A stretch of 64,000 nt of DNA from Pedobacter cryophilus (GTDB lineage: Bacteria > Bacteroidota > Bacteroidia > Sphingobacteriales > Sphingobacteriaceae), in the NCBI RefSeq assembly GCF_005116455.1, contig NZ_SWBP01000004.1:62001-126000 (forward strand), in the 5' to 3' direction. The notes below the pieces were generated by a model. The model did no database searches, was not told where the DNA came from, and was given only the letters and a program-made list of their open reading frames with translations. Below, one piece after another: positions 16,569 to 26,178 of the stretch. The translations under genes were made by a program, and so were the position numbers. Position 1 is the stretch's first letter. Each line of letters begins with the position of its first letter.

Positions 16569-18926
16569 TTACTTAAAACGAGCGGCCATTCCTGGTTTTT
16601 TGCAGCAGCTCATTCCTGCTTTTTTTGCAGCAGCCATTTTTTCTGGCGTACATTCTTCTCCGTTTTTGTGCATGGCGGCCATCATTTCTGGTGTACATTC
16701 TTTTCCATCTTTGTGCATAGCGGCCATTTTTTCTGGAGAGCATTCCATCCCTTGAACCATTTCTATACCATGGTGTTTTTTGTGCATGGCAGCCATATCT
16801 GATGAACCAGAAACGGCAATGTATGGGGCAATGACTAAAGAAACAATAGACATTAATTTTATAAGGATATTCATAGATGGGCCTGAAGTATCTTTAAATG
16901 GATCGCCAACGGTATCGCCAGTTACAGAAGCCTTATGTGGTTCAGATTTTTTGTAATACATTTCGCCGTTAATCAATACACCTTTTTCGAAAGATTTTTT
17001 AGCGTTATCCCAAGCTCCACCTGCATTAGATTGGAAAATTCCCATTAACACACCAGAAACAGTCACACCGGCTAATAAACCTCCTAATACTTCTGGTCCG
17101 AAAACGAAACCAACAATTAAAGGGGTAATTAAAGCAATAGCGCCGGGTAACATCATTTCTCTGATAGAGGCTTCGGTAGAAATGGCTACGCATTTTTCAT
17201 ACTCGGGTTTAGCGGTATAATCCATAATTCCTGGAATTTCTCTAAACTGGCGACGAACTTCGTTTACCATATCCATAGCTGCTTTACCCACCGCTTGAAT
17301 ACATAATGCCGAAAAGATGAAAGGAATCATCCCGCCTACAAACAGGCCGGCTAAAACTGGCGCTTTGTAAATATCAATGGCATCTATACCTGCAATACCC
17401 ACAAAAGCTGCAAATAAAGCTAAGGAAGTTAATGCTGCTGAGGCGATGGCAAAACCTTTTCCGGTTGCGGCGGTGGTATTACCTACGGCGTCTAAATTAT
17501 CTGTACGTTCTCTCACCTCGGGAGGTAACTGAGCCATTTCGGCAATTCCACCTGCGTTATCTGCAATAGGTCCGAAAGCATCAATTGCTAATTGCATAGC
17601 GGTAGTAGCCATCATGCCGGCTGCGGCAATGGCCACGCCGTATAAACCTGCAAAATAATAAGAAGCCATAATTCCACCGGCTAAAGTTAAAATTGGAATG
17701 ACAGTAGATTTCATCCCTACAGATAAACCTGCAATAATATTGGTGGCATGGCCTGTAGAAGATTGCTGAACAATAGAATTTACCGGAGCTTTACCCATTG
17801 CGGTATAGTATTCTGTCACCACACTCATAATGGTTCCTACCACTAAGCCTACTAAAATAGCGTAGAAAACGTTGATGCTAGAAAACTCATAACCTCTTAA
17901 GCTCATGGTATCTGGCAACATCCACATCACAATAAAATAAGATGCAATACCTGTAATGGCAATTGATGACCAGTTGCCTAAGTTTAACGCCGTTTGTACG
18001 TTAGATTTTTCGTCTTTAATGGTGACAAACCATGTTCCTACAATAGAAAATAAAATACCTAAACCACAAATGACCATAGGCAATAGGATAGGAGACATTC
18101 CGCCAAAATTATCAGCCACTACAATTTCTTGTCCGAGTACCATGGTGGCTAAAATAGTGGCTACATAAGAACCAAAAAGATCGGCTCCCATACCTGCTAC
18201 GTCACCTACGTTATCTCCCACGTTATCTGCAATAGTTGCGGGGTTACGTACATCATCTTCAGGAATTCCGGCTTCTACTTTACCCACTAAATCGGCGCCA
18301 ACATCGGCAGCTTTAGTATAAATACCACCACCTACTCGGGCAAAAAGTGCAATAGACTCGGCTCCTAAAGAGAAACCGGTTAATACTTCAATAGCGGTTT
18401 TAACCGTGTTTTCGCCTAAATCGGCAAAAATAGAAAGGAAAGCAATAAATAAACCGCCTAAACCTAAAACAGCTAAACCTGCCACCCCTAAACCCATTAC
18501 GGTTCCGCCAGTGAAAGACACTTTTAAGGCTTGTTTTAAACTTGTTCTTGCGGCTTGTGTGGTTCTTACGTTTGCTTTTGTAGCGGCTCTCATGCCAATG
18601 TATCCTGCCAAAGCAGAAAATACAGCGCCAATAATAAATGCGATAGAAATGATCCAGCTGGAGTGGATTTCTTTGCCGTTTACTTCATGTATTGTACCAG
18701 AGTAAGCTAATAATGCGGCTGCAAATACTACAAATATGCTCAGGACTTTCCACTCGGCTTTTAAAAATGCCATGGCACCATCGGCAATGTAGCCGGCCAA
18801 TTCAGTCATTTTTGCATCTCCGGCATCTTGTTTGGCTACCCAAATAGACTTCGAAATCATCACCAGTATACCAATAATACCGAGAACGGGGATTAAATAA
18901 ATAAGATTAGTTTGTAGAAATTCCAT
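16569..18926 (-). CDS. hppA: Membrane-bound K+-dependent ion-pumping pyrophosphatase with Cys/Met/His-rich tail
   Basis: This 785-residue protein hydrolyses pyrophosphate and pumps ions across the inner membrane. About 16 membrane segments are visible, with the substrate loops [18 protein letters not shown] and [18 protein letters not shown] and the C-terminal [14 protein letters not shown] loop. The [10 protein letters not shown] box has Ala where K+-independent enzymes have Lys, so it should be K+-dependent. A Glu sits in TM5 (Glu190, GFSLGAES) while TM6 reads DLFGSYVAT without the usual Glu; I recall this arrangement from the Flavobacterium-type H+-pumping branch. The tail from residue 711 holds three to four copies of a 15-residue unit like [15 protein letters not shown], an unusual extension. 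A consensus promoter lies upstream (18975-19004). Confidence 0.95.
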   Translation of the reverse strand: MEFLQTNLIYLIPVLGIIGILVMISKSIWVAKQDAGDAKMTELAGYIADGAMAFLKAEWKVLSIFVVFAAALLAYSGTIHEVNGKEIHSSWIISIAFIIGAVFSALAGYIGMRAATKANVRTTQAARTSLKQALKVSFTGGTVMGLGVAGLAVLGLGGLFIAFLSIFADLGENTVKTAIEVLTGFSLGAESIALFARVGGGIYTKAADVGADLVGKVEAGIPEDDVRNPATIADNVGDNVGDVAGMGADLFGSYVATILATMVLGQEIVVADNFGGMSPILLPMVICGLGILFSIVGTWFVTIKDEKSNVQTALNLGNWSSIAITGIASYFIVMWMLPDTMSLRGYEFSSINVFYAILVGLVVGTIMSVVTEYYTAMGKAPVNSIVQQSSTGHATNIIAGLSVGMKSTVIPILTLAGGIMASYYFAGLYGVAIAAAGMMATTAMQLAIDAFGPIADNAGGIAEMAQLPPEVRERTDNLDAVGNTTAATGKGFAIASAALTSLALFAAFVGIAGIDAIDIYKAPVLAGLFVGGMIPFIFSALCIQAVGKAAMDMVNEVRRQFREIPGIMDYTAKPEYEKCVAISTEASIREMMLPGAIALITPLIVGFVFGPEVLGGLLAGVTVSGVLMGIFQSNAGGAWDNAKKSFEKGVLINGEMYYKKSEPHKASVTGDTVGDPFKDTSGPSMNILIKLMSIVSLVIAPYIAVSGSSDMAAMHKKHHGIEMVQGMECSPEKMAAMHKDGKECTPEMMAAMHKNGEECTPEKMAAAKKAGMSCCKKPGMAARFK

Positions 18927-18974
18927 ACATGTATAAAAAATTAAAATTGATATTCTGGTTTATAAGAGAATTTC

Positions 18975-19004
18975 CAAATTTAGCAGGCTAATTCATATTT
19001 CCAA
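18975..19004 (-). promoter_or_regulatory. Bacteroidota-type promoter of the pyrophosphatase gene
   Basis: On the minus strand TTTG (TTG at 19004-19002) is followed after 19 bases by TAAATTTG (18982-18975), the exact Bacteroidota housekeeping consensus. Transcription should begin near 18970, giving a leader of about 45 bases before the ATG at 18926. Confidence 0.75.
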
Positions 19005-19049
19005 ACTTTAAATATGCAAAACAGAAATTAGAGGTTATTTGGGTTGAAT

Positions 19050-19620
19050 TTTATACACGAATTTCACGAATTTTCACGAATGCTGGGTGGAGATTTTTAA
19101 CACGGATTAAAATGGATTTTGAAGCACAGATTACATAGATTAAAAAGGATTTCACAGATTTTTGATTTCTTAGTGATCTCTGCGAAATTCTCTGGTTTCT
19201 TTGTGGTTATAATTTTTTGCCACGAATTTCACGAATCTTGGGTGGTGATTTTTAACACGGATTAAAAGGATTTTACAGATTTAGGAGAACAGATTACATA
19301 GATTAATTGGGATTTCACAGATTTTGAAGCACAGATTGCATTGATAAAAAGGGATTTCACTGATTATTGATTTCTTTGTTTTCTCTGTGGACTTTGTGCG
19401 CTCTGTGGTTAATAATTTTTGCCACGAATTTAGGGACACAGATTAAAAAGGATTTCACAGATTTGGGGCTATAGATTTTTGATTTCTTAGTGATCTCTGC
19501 GAAATTCTCTGTTTTCTCTGTGGTTTATAGTTTTTTCAACGAAATATTCTCGGTTTTCTCTGTGGTTATATAATTTTCACTTCAAAATTATCTGTTTACT
19601 CTGTGGTTATTTACCCCTAA
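19050..19620. repeat. Cluster of degenerate CACGAATTTCACGAA / AACACGGATTA / CTCTGTGGTT repeats
   Basis: This noncoding stretch fills most of the 740 bases between hppA and the permease gene. It is a patchwork of short units: CACGAATTTCACGAA, TTTAACACGGATTAAAA, ACAGATTACATAGATTAAAA, GGATTTCACAGATTT and CTCTGTGGTTA. A stretch running through GATTTCTTAGTGATCTCTGC and GAAATTCTCTG occurs near 19159 and again near 19475. The words overlap those of the tandem array at 7673-8370 and the copies at 23343 and 43967. Confidence 0.85.
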
Positions 19621-19668
19621 AAATTGTGAATTTGAATTTTTTAAATAGCTTTAGGTTTAATCTTAAAA

Positions 19669-21144
19669 ATGGATAAAACTTCTACACCAATTGCAATGAA
19701 GAGGGAGCTAGGGCTTCTAGATTCTACCATGATTGTTGCCGGCTCAATGATTGGGTCGGGTATTTTCTTAGTCAGCTCTGATATGGCCCGAACTGTGGGT
19801 TCGCCTGGCGTAATTTTAATGATATGGCTAGTTACCGGCATTATTACTTTAATTGCCGCTTTAAGTTATGGTGAGTTAGCGGGGATGATGCCAAAAGCAG
19901 GTGGTCAATACGTTTATTTGAAGGAAGCTTTTAACCCTGTGGTAGGATTTTTATTTGGATGGACAGTTTTTACCGTGATACAAACCGGCGTAATTGCTGC
20001 CGTAGCCATCGCTTTTGCAAAATATACGGCCGAGCTCATTCCTTTTTTTGATGAAAAAAATGTGATTTTCTCTTTAGGATTTTTTGATTTTAATGCCACA
20101 CAAATGCTGGCCTTAATATTAATTGCTTTTTTAACTTACGTGAATTTACAAGGGGTTAAAAACGCTAAAATTTTACAAACCACCTTCACTATTGCTAAAC
20201 TACTTTCTTTATTAGGATTAATTGTTTTAGGAATTTACATTGGTTTAAATAGCGAAGCTTTTAAAGCAAATCTGACTAATTTTTGGACGCCTTACAGCGT
20301 AAAGGTAAATCCAGATGGCAGTATCACCAAAGAATTATTAAGTGGCGTAGTGCTTTACGGAGCCATTGGTGCCGCTATGGTGGGCTCTTTATTTTCTTCC
20401 GATTCGTGGAATAACATTACTTACACTGCCGGCGAAGTAAAAGATCCTCAAAAAAATATTCCTTTGAGCTTGTTTTTAGGGACTTTAATTGTCACCATTC
20501 TATACATTTTAGCCAACGTAGCTTATTTAATGCTTTTACCTATTAGTGGCTCGCCAGATGGAGTTACCGTTTTAGAAAGAGGAATTATGTTTGCCTCTCA
20601 AGATAGGGTAGGTACTGCTGCGGCATCAATCATTTTTGGAAGTGCAGCCGTTACCATTATGGCATTATTAATTATGGTTTCTACATTTGGCTGTAATAAT
20701 GGCTTAATATTATCTGGTGCCAGGTTGTATTATGCCATGGCAAAAGATGGTGTTTTCTTTAAGCGAGCTGCCGTTTTAAATAAAAATAACGTACCCGGTT
20801 TTGCTCTTATTTTACAAGCCATTTGGGCATCTGCTTTATGCTTATCAGGTTCTTATGGGCAATTGTTAGACTATTGCACCTTTTCTTCTCTGCTTTTTTA
20901 CATTGTTACCATTGTGGGTTTATTTGTGTTAAGAAAGAAAAGACCAGATTGGGATCGTCCTTATAAAGCCTTTGGTTACCCAGTTCTACCTGCATTATAC
21001 GTCATTATTGCTTCGGCAATTTGTGTGGTTTTATTAATTGTAAAACCCGAAACCTGCGGATGGGGATTAGCCATTGTATTGTTAGGTTTACCTGTTTATT
21101 ATATTTGGAAGAGTTTTGGTGGGAAAACAGAAGCTATTGATTAA
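19669..21144 (+). CDS. APC family amino acid permease
   Basis: This is a 491-residue inner-membrane transporter with about 12 membrane segments. The APC signature is at the N-terminus: MIVAGSMIGSGIFLVSSDMA (TM1, with the GSGIF substrate-binding loop) and the loop GELAGMMPKAGGQYVYL after TM2. TM6 and following segments (VLYGAIGAAMVGSLFSSDSWNNITYTAGEV) also fit. The substrate is unknown, but aguB and aguA follow on the same strand after about 200 bases, so agmatine, arginine or a polyamine is a reasonable guess. It begins just after the repeat cluster at 19050-19620. The AguB gene has its own promoter-like box, so permease and agu genes need not be one transcript. Confidence 0.9.
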   Translation: MDKTSTPIAMKRELGLLDSTMIVAGSMIGSGIFLVSSDMARTVGSPGVILMIWLVTGIITLIAALSYGELAGMMPKAGGQYVYLKEAFNPVVGFLFGWTVFTVIQTGVIAAVAIAFAKYTAELIPFFDEKNVIFSLGFFDFNATQMLALILIAFLTYVNLQGVKNAKILQTTFTIAKLLSLLGLIVLGIYIGLNSEAFKANLTNFWTPYSVKVNPDGSITKELLSGVVLYGAIGAAMVGSLFSSDSWNNITYTAGEVKDPQKNIPLSLFLGTLIVTILYILANVAYLMLLPISGSPDGVTVLERGIMFASQDRVGTAAASIIFGSAAVTIMALLIMVSTFGCNNGLILSGARLYYAMAKDGVFFKRAAVLNKNNVPGFALILQAIWASALCLSGSYGQLLDYCTFSSLLFYIVTIVGLFVLRKKRPDWDRPYKAFGYPVLPALYVIIASAICVVLLIVKPETCGWGLAIVLLGLPVYYIWKSFGGKTEAID

Positions 21145-21183
21145 ATCCGCATCTTTTAAATAATCAGTGAATAGAAGTTATTT

Positions 21184-21260
21184 GGGCGTTTTAACACGCT
21201 TTCCGCTGTATCTTTATCCCTGAAAAGGGGATAAAGGATGCCGCTTCAATCGTTAACGCA
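21184..21260. repeat. Degenerate GC-rich intergenic repeat, copy B
   Basis: It starts GGGCG, contains CTTTCCGCTGTATCTTTATC, a hairpin CTTTATCCC/GGGATAAAG (21212-21236), then GGATGCCGCTTCAATCGTTA and ACGCAAA. It shares its ends with the copy at 6992-7094 and lies between the permease and aguB. Confidence 0.6.
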
Positions 21261-21315
21261 AACTCAGGTCTTTAAATTTTAACAAAAATCAGATTTTAAA
21301 TCTCGGTTCAAAAGT

Positions 21316-21323
21316 TAATTTTG
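21316..21323 (+). promoter_or_regulatory. Promoter -7 box (TAATTTTG) of aguB
   Basis: TAATTTTG matches the Bacteroidota TAnnTTTG box and ends 25 bases before the ATG at 21349. I see no good TTG at the usual -33 distance, so support is partial. Confidence 0.55.
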
Positions 21324-21348
21324 CACCTAAATAATAAAATAAGCATTG

Positions 21349-22221
21349 ATGAAAAAGAATGTAAAGTTGGGTTTGGTACAAATGTCTTGCACCTCAAACA
21401 AAGAAGAAAACCTTCAGAAAGCCATTGTAAAAGTAAAAGAGGCAGCTGCAAAAGGCGCACAAATTATTTGTTTACAAGAGCTTTTTACTTCCTTATATTT
21501 TTGTGATGTAGAAGATTATGACAATTTTGCCTTAGCAGAATCTATTCCTGGTCCGTCTACAGATGCTTTACAAATAGTAGCTAAAGAATTAGGCGTAGTG
21601 ATTATTGCTTCTCTTTTTGAGAAACGTACTCAAGGAATTTACCATAATACCACCGCAGTTTTAGATGCCGATGGCGCTTATTTAGGCAAATACCGTAAAA
21701 TGCATATTCCTGATGATCCGGGTTTTTACGAGAAATTCTATTTCACTCCTGGAGATTTAGGCTACAAGGTCTTTAAAACCAAATTTGCCACCATAGGCGT
21801 TTTAATTTGCTGGGATCAATGGTATCCAGAAGCTGCAAGAATTACTTCTTTAATGGGTGCCGAAATTTTATTTTATCCAACAGCCATTGGTTGGGCAACC
21901 ACACAAGACGAAGCCACCAACATAGAACAACATGATGCTTGGCAAACTATTCAGCGTTCTCATGCTATTGCAAACGGCGTTCACGTTGTAGGAATTAATA
22001 GAGTAGGGGAAGAAGCCGGAGTAAAATTCTGGGGAGGTTCTTTTATTTCTAACCCCATGGGAACTTTACTTTACAAAGCATCTGTAGATCAAGAAGAAAT
22101 CATCGTTCAGGAAGTTGATTTAGCAAAATCGGATAGCTACCGCATTCACTGGCCTTTCTTAAGAGACCGTAGAATTGATTCTTACAGCCAAATTACTAAA
22201 CGTTTTATCGACGAGGATTAA
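21349..22221 (+). CDS. aguB: N-carbamoylputrescine amidase
   Basis: This 290-residue nitrilase-superfamily enzyme cleaves N-carbamoylputrescine to putrescine, CO2 and ammonia. The catalytic triad is visible: Glu44 in CLQELF, Lys in KYRKMHIPDDPGFYEKFYF, and Cys in VLICWDQWYPEAAR. The DDPGFYEKFYFTPGD stretch and the closing WPFLRDRRIDSY are typical of this amidase rather than of other nitrilases. The ATG at 21349 is preferred over a TTG three bases upstream. It is followed after 55 bases by aguA, which makes its substrate from agmatine, so the pair forms the agmatine-to-putrescine route. Confidence 0.95.
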   Translation: MKKNVKLGLVQMSCTSNKEENLQKAIVKVKEAAAKGAQIICLQELFTSLYFCDVEDYDNFALAESIPGPSTDALQIVAKELGVVIIASLFEKRTQGIYHNTTAVLDADGAYLGKYRKMHIPDDPGFYEKFYFTPGDLGYKVFKTKFATIGVLICWDQWYPEAARITSLMGAEILFYPTAIGWATTQDEATNIEQHDAWQTIQRSHAIANGVHVVGINRVGEEAGVKFWGGSFISNPMGTLLYKASVDQEEIIVQEVDLAKSDSYRIHWPFLRDRRIDSYSQITKRFIDED

Positions 22222-22276
22222 ATTGGTAAGTTAGTTTATTTGATAATTAGTTTTAAATCTATTTTGGTTATATAAT

Positions 22277-23341
22277 ATGAGTTCTGAGTCTCTAAATTTA
22301 GAAACTACACCAGCTAAAGCTGGCTTCGTTTTCCCTCCCGAATGGGTAAAACATGAAGCTACATGGTTAAGTTGGCCGCATAAGGAAGAAAGTTGGCCCG
22401 GCAAAATAGATGCGATTTATCCTCGCTATGCCGAGTTTATCAAATATTTGGCGTTATCTGAAAAGGTGAGAATTAACGTGAGAGATGAGGAAATGAAAGC
22501 ATTTGCACTAAAGCATATTGCCAAAGCAGGTGCTGATTTATCGCAAATAGAATTTTTCTTTCACCCAACAAATGATGCTTGGTGCAGGGATCATGGTCCG
22601 GCATTTTTGATGAACCCAAATGCAGTACAGAAAAAAGTAATTGTTGATTGGGGTTTTAACGCCTGGGGCGGAAAATATCCTCCTTTTGATTTAGATGATG
22701 TGATTCCGACAAAAATTGGCGCTCATTTTAATATTCCTGTTTTTCATCCATATATAATTATGGAAGGCGGTTCGGTAGAGTTTAACGGGAAAGGAACTAT
22801 TTTAACATCAAGAAGTTGTTTGCTAAATGAAAACAGAAATCCACATTTAACACAAGAGCAAATAGAACAATACTTGAAAGATTATTACGGTCAGCAACAA
22901 GTGCTTTGGGTAAGTGATGGTATTGTAGGGGATGATACTGATGGTCATATTGACGATACCGTAAGATTTGTGAATGAAAACACGGTTTTAACAGTAGTTG
23001 AGGATAATCCAGAAGACGAAAATTACGAGTTGCTACAAACCAATTTGAGAGAACTTAAGGAAATGCGTTTATTAAACGGAGAGCCTCTAAATATCATTGA
23101 ATTGCCAATGCCTGATGCCGTGATTTTTGAAGATACTCGTTTACCGGCTTCTTACGCTAATTTTTATATCAGTAATGGGCATGTTATCGTTCCTACTTAT
23201 CGTTGTGAAAAGGATGCTATTGCTTTAGAGATTATTGCAGCTTGTTTTCCAGATAGAGAGACAGTGGGGATAGATTCTACGGATATTATTTGGGGATTGG
23301 GGAGTTTTCATTGTTTGAGTCAGCAGGAACCGGCGATATAA
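22277..23341 (+). CDS. aguA: Agmatine deiminase
   Basis: This 354-residue enzyme converts agmatine to N-carbamoylputrescine and ammonia. Family landmarks are FVFPPEWVKHEATWLSWPHK at the N-terminus, NDAWCRDHGPAFL (substrate Asp), WGFNAWGGKYPPFDLDD, EGGSVEFNGKGT, DGIVGDDTDGHIDD with the catalytic His, and the nucleophile Cys near the end in GSFHCLSQQEP. All active-site segments are intact. It works directly before AguB, whose gene is 55 bases upstream. A separate arginine decarboxylase would be needed to supply agmatine and is not in view. The gene runs into a degenerate repeat cluster immediately after its stop. Confidence 0.96.
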   Translation: MSSESLNLETTPAKAGFVFPPEWVKHEATWLSWPHKEESWPGKIDAIYPRYAEFIKYLALSEKVRINVRDEEMKAFALKHIAKAGADLSQIEFFFHPTNDAWCRDHGPAFLMNPNAVQKKVIVDWGFNAWGGKYPPFDLDDVIPTKIGAHFNIPVFHPYIIMEGGSVEFNGKGTILTSRSCLLNENRNPHLTQEQIEQYLKDYYGQQQVLWVSDGIVGDDTDGHIDDTVRFVNENTVLTVVEDNPEDENYELLQTNLRELKEMRLLNGEPLNIIELPMPDAVIFEDTRLPASYANFYISNGHVIVPTYRCEKDAIALEIIAACFPDRETVGIDSTDIIWGLGSFHCLSQQEPAI

Positions 23342-23342
23342 G

Positions 23343-23572
23343 AGTATAGATTTCACAGATTTAGGGGCACAGATTACATTGATTAAAAAATGATTTCACA
23401 GATTTTAAGTGATTTCACAGATTTTTTAGCCACGAATTTCACTAATTTTCACGAATGCTGGGTGGATATTTTTTAACACGGATTATACAGATTAAAAGGA
23501 TTTCATAGATTTCTAAAATAGATTTCTCTTCTAACTTTGTGAATTTCTTTGTGCTCTCTGTGGTTAAATTAT
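23343..23572. repeat. Degenerate CACGAATTTCAC / ACACGGATTA / CTCTGTGGTT repeat copy
   Basis: This noncoding gap between convergent aguA and folC repeats GATTTCACAGATTT units, then holds TTTTCACGAATGCTGGGTGG and TTTTTAACACGGATTA, almost identical to 19070-19108, and ends with GTGCTCTCTGTGGTTAAATT. It reaches both stop codons, leaving no separate terminator that I can see. Confidence 0.85.
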
Positions 23573-23575
23573 CAT

Positions 23576-24856
23576 TTAAACCACTTCTGCCACTACAAAA
23601 GTACTGCCACCAATAAAGATTAAATCTTGTGGTTTGGCTTTGTATTTTGCGGCAATTAAAGCGCATTTTATACTTGCAAAGGCTTCGCCTTTAAGGTCAA
23701 AAGCTAAAGCTTCTTGCATTAATTCTTCAGCAGGTTTGGCTCTTGGCATATCTGGTGAACAGAAAAAGTACTCGGCATTTTTAGGTAATAAGGACAATAC
23801 TTTACTAATGTCTTTATCTTTCACCATTCCAATCACCATTAGCAAATTTTGATGTGGGGTGGCTTCAATATTTTTTAAAACTTCTTTAATGCCATCTTCA
23901 TTATGCCCGGTATCGCAAATAATTAGAGGTTCTTGATTTAGAATTTGCCATCTTCCCATTAAGCCGGTCAGTTTTTTAACTTGGCTTAAAGCCGATTCAA
24001 TGTCCTCGTCATTAATCTCAAATCCTTTTAAACGAATTTGATCAATAGCAGTTAGAACCGTTTTGACGTTTTTTAATTGGTAAGATCCTGTTAAGTCGAG
24101 TTCTAAATTAAAAGTTCTATTTCCCTGTTGAAGAGTCGCTTTTCTGTGAAGATCAATCACTTCGTTTTCGCTGATTTCCCATTCGTTGGAAGCAAAAAAG
24201 ATAGGCGCATTTTTTTCTTCCGCTTTAGCGATAAAAACTTTTGCTACTTCTTCTTGAAATTCGCCAATAATAACAGGCGTTTTTTCTTTAATAATTCCAG
24301 CTTTTTCACCGGCAATTTCTATCAAAGTATTTCCCAAAATGTTCATGTGGTCAAAACTGATGTTTGTAATCACCGATATTTCTGGAGAAATGATGTTTGT
24401 AGAATCTAATCTGCCGCCTAAACCCACTTCTATAATGGCAATATCAACTTGTTGCTTGGCAAAATAGTCAAAAGCTAAGGCTACCGTTACTTCAAAAAAC
24501 GAAGGAGAAATCTCTTCTATTAAATGCTCATTTTCTGCTACAAAATTGATCACTTCTTGTTCAGCAATCATCTCCCCATTAATTTTAATGCGTTCTCTAA
24601 AATCTTTGAGATGTGGGGAGGTGTATAAGCCGGTTTTATAACCTGCCTTTTGTAAAATAGCAGCTAGCATGTGTGAGGTAGAACCTTTTCCATTGGTGCC
24701 ACCAACATGTATTGTCTTAAATTTTTTCTCAGGATTTCCTAAATGATTGCAAAATAGAACGGTATTACCAATATCTGCTTTATAAGCCACAGCACCCACA
24801 CGGGTAAACATGGGCAGTTTGGCGTAAAGATAGTTTAGGGTTTGTTGGTAGTTCAT
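23576..24856 (-). CDS. folC: Bifunctional folylpolyglutamate synthase / dihydrofolate synthase
   Basis: This 426-residue Mur-ligase-family enzyme adds glutamate to dihydropteroate and to tetrahydrofolate, using ATP. The P-loop GGTNGKGSTS (52-61) is followed by GLYTSPHLKDFRERI, FEVTVALAFDYFA, EVGLGGRLDSTN and ISFDHMNILGNT, all standard FolC blocks, and the C-terminal domain has ICDTGHNEDGIKEVL. It is the last gene of a minus-strand block that begins with a TPR protein; the tonB gene is 96 bases upstream. That linkage to exbB-exbD-tonB is one I recall in Bacteroidota and may be only historical. The stop lies just beyond a degenerate repeat. Confidence 0.96.
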   Translation of the reverse strand: MNYQQTLNYLYAKLPMFTRVGAVAYKADIGNTVLFCNHLGNPEKKFKTIHVGGTNGKGSTSHMLAAILQKAGYKTGLYTSPHLKDFRERIKINGEMIAEQEVINFVAENEHLIEEISPSFFEVTVALAFDYFAKQQVDIAIIEVGLGGRLDSTNIISPEISVITNISFDHMNILGNTLIEIAGEKAGIIKEKTPVIIGEFQEEVAKVFIAKAEEKNAPIFFASNEWEISENEVIDLHRKATLQQGNRTFNLELDLTGSYQLKNVKTVLTAIDQIRLKGFEINDEDIESALSQVKKLTGLMGRWQILNQEPLIICDTGHNEDGIKEVLKNIEATPHQNLLMVIGMVKDKDISKVLSLLPKNAEYFFCSPDMPRAKPAEELMQEALAFDLKGEAFASIKCALIAAKYKAKPQDLIFIGGSTFVVAEVV

Positions 24857-24952
24857 TATTTGAAAGTTTTAGGTTATAGGTTAAAGGTGATAGGTTTAAA
24901 CTATCCAAGCAGGGAACTTATTACTTAAAAACTTATAACTTATAACATGAAA

Positions 24953-25783
24953 TCACTTCACTTTAAAGTTGAACACAATGGTTCCGACTTGTGTTTCGGG
25001 AGCAGAGGCTAAGGTGTTAAACCTAGAACCTAATGCTGCGGCTTCACACTTCTCCCATAAATCAGCATCGGATAAGGTTGTACCTCTGGCGCCAGCTTTT
25101 GCTCTGGTGACTACTCCATATTGGTCTACTCTTATTTCTACTACAATTTTTCCTGATTTTTGTCCTTTATCACTTATGGAAGGCAAGCTTACAAATCTTC
25201 TGCTGGCTAAAGAAAGTGCAATTCCACCATTTCCAGAACCTGTACCATCATAACTATTACTCAATGGGTCGCCTTCGGGTTTACCTTGGTTCCCAGCTAC
25301 AGTTCCAGTTCCATCACCTTTACCCGTACCTGCATTTTTATTGCCTTTGTATAAAGCATTTTGATTAATGGCTGGCGTACTTGGTTTAGTGTCTTTTGTG
25401 GTTGTTGGGGCGTTGTTGGTACTTTTTTCTTTGGTATTTATGCTCACCGCATCTTCGTTATCTTGCGTAACTATGTTATTATCGGCGGTTGCGGTATTGG
25501 TGTTTTGAGTAGGATTGGTATTAGGTATAATTTTATCAGGAGGGGTGAGGTTGGCATTAGGATCTACCGATGGCTCTTCCACACTCATATAATCATCACC
25601 CATTCCTTGGTCGGATGTGCCATAATTAACTATGATGCCGCCAATACCCACTTCTTCTTGAGGTTGCGCCCTGCTTACGATATAAAAAATGCTCAGCAAT
25701 ACAAGTCCAACCAAAATTGCGACAGAAATGGCAATGGCTTTTGGGTAGTTATTATCTGAGTTATTTTTAATTGTACCTATCAT
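24953..25783 (-). CDS. TonB-family energy transducer
   Basis: The 276-residue protein has an N-terminal membrane anchor (residues 16-38, AIAISVAILVGLVLLSIFYIV), a long low-complexity periplasmic linker rich in Asn, Thr, Gly and Lys (about 50-190), and a C-terminal TonB-like domain (SGKIVVEIRVDQYGVVTRAKA ... VGTIVFNFKVK). The usual Pro-rich spacer of enteric TonB is replaced by this N/T/G-rich linker. It would pass proton-motive force from ExbB/ExbD to an outer-membrane receptor. Its ATG overlaps the exbD stop by four bases. The target receptor may be the barrel encoded at 27971-29680, but this is inference. Confidence 0.9.
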   Translation of the reverse strand: MIGTIKNNSDNNYPKAIAISVAILVGLVLLSIFYIVSRAQPQEEVGIGGIIVNYGTSDQGMGDDYMSVEEPSVDPNANLTPPDKIIPNTNPTQNTNTATADNNIVTQDNEDAVSINTKEKSTNNAPTTTKDTKPSTPAINQNALYKGNKNAGTGKGDGTGTVAGNQGKPEGDPLSNSYDGTGSGNGGIALSLASRRFVSLPSISDKGQKSGKIVVEIRVDQYGVVTRAKAGARGTTLSDADLWEKCEAAALGSRFNTLASAPETQVGTIVFNFKVK

Positions 25784-26178
25784 TTTTTTGGTTCGGTGGC
25801 CAACACTAATTTAATTTTTAACTTGTTGGCAATATCTGTTAAACTCACAATGTTTTGAATTGCAATGGTATTATCAGCATATAAAATGATGGTTAAATCT
25901 GGATTTGCTTGCTGATAAGGAATTATCTTTTGCTCCAACGTTTCCATTGTCACTTGCTCTTTCTCTACAAAATATTCTAAATTTTTAGTGATAGAAACGT
26001 TAATGGTTTTTTGAGGAGAGGCTTGCCCTGAACTAGAACGAGGTAAAAATAGTTTCACCACATTTGGATTTACCACGGCAGATGCCAGCAAAAAGAACAA
26101 CAACAAGAAAAACATGATGTCGTTTAATGCCGAAGTATGAACTTCTACATGTGGTCTTTTTCTGTTTCTTAAATTCAT
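25780..26178 (-). CDS. exbD: ExbD/TolR family proton-channel subunit
   Basis: This 132-residue protein has one N-terminal membrane helix with the essential aspartate (Asp20 in ALNDIMFFLLLFFLL) and a periplasmic domain ending in a TolR-like fold (NPDLTIILYADNTIAIQNIVSLTDIANKLKI). With ExbB it forms the proton channel that powers TonB. Both ends overlap neighbours by four bases (ATGA), which indicates tight translational coupling in the order exbB-exbD-tonB. Confidence 0.93.
   Translation of the reverse strand: MNLRNRKRPHVEVHTSALNDIMFFLLLFFLLASAVVNPNVVKLFLPRSSSGQASPQKTINVSITKNLEYFVEKEQVTMETLEQKIIPYQQANPDLTIILYADNTIAIQNIVSLTDIANKLKIKLVLATEPKK

Noticed and set aside
16441-16755. Plus-strand reading frame over the hppA tail
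   Set aside because: It runs through a terminator and simple repeat and then antisense to the hppA 45-base repeats; its repeats are a shadow of those.
16569-16800. Frameshift or separate small gene at the hppA end
   Set aside because: The reading frame is continuous, and the tail repeats are in frame with a 45-base period.
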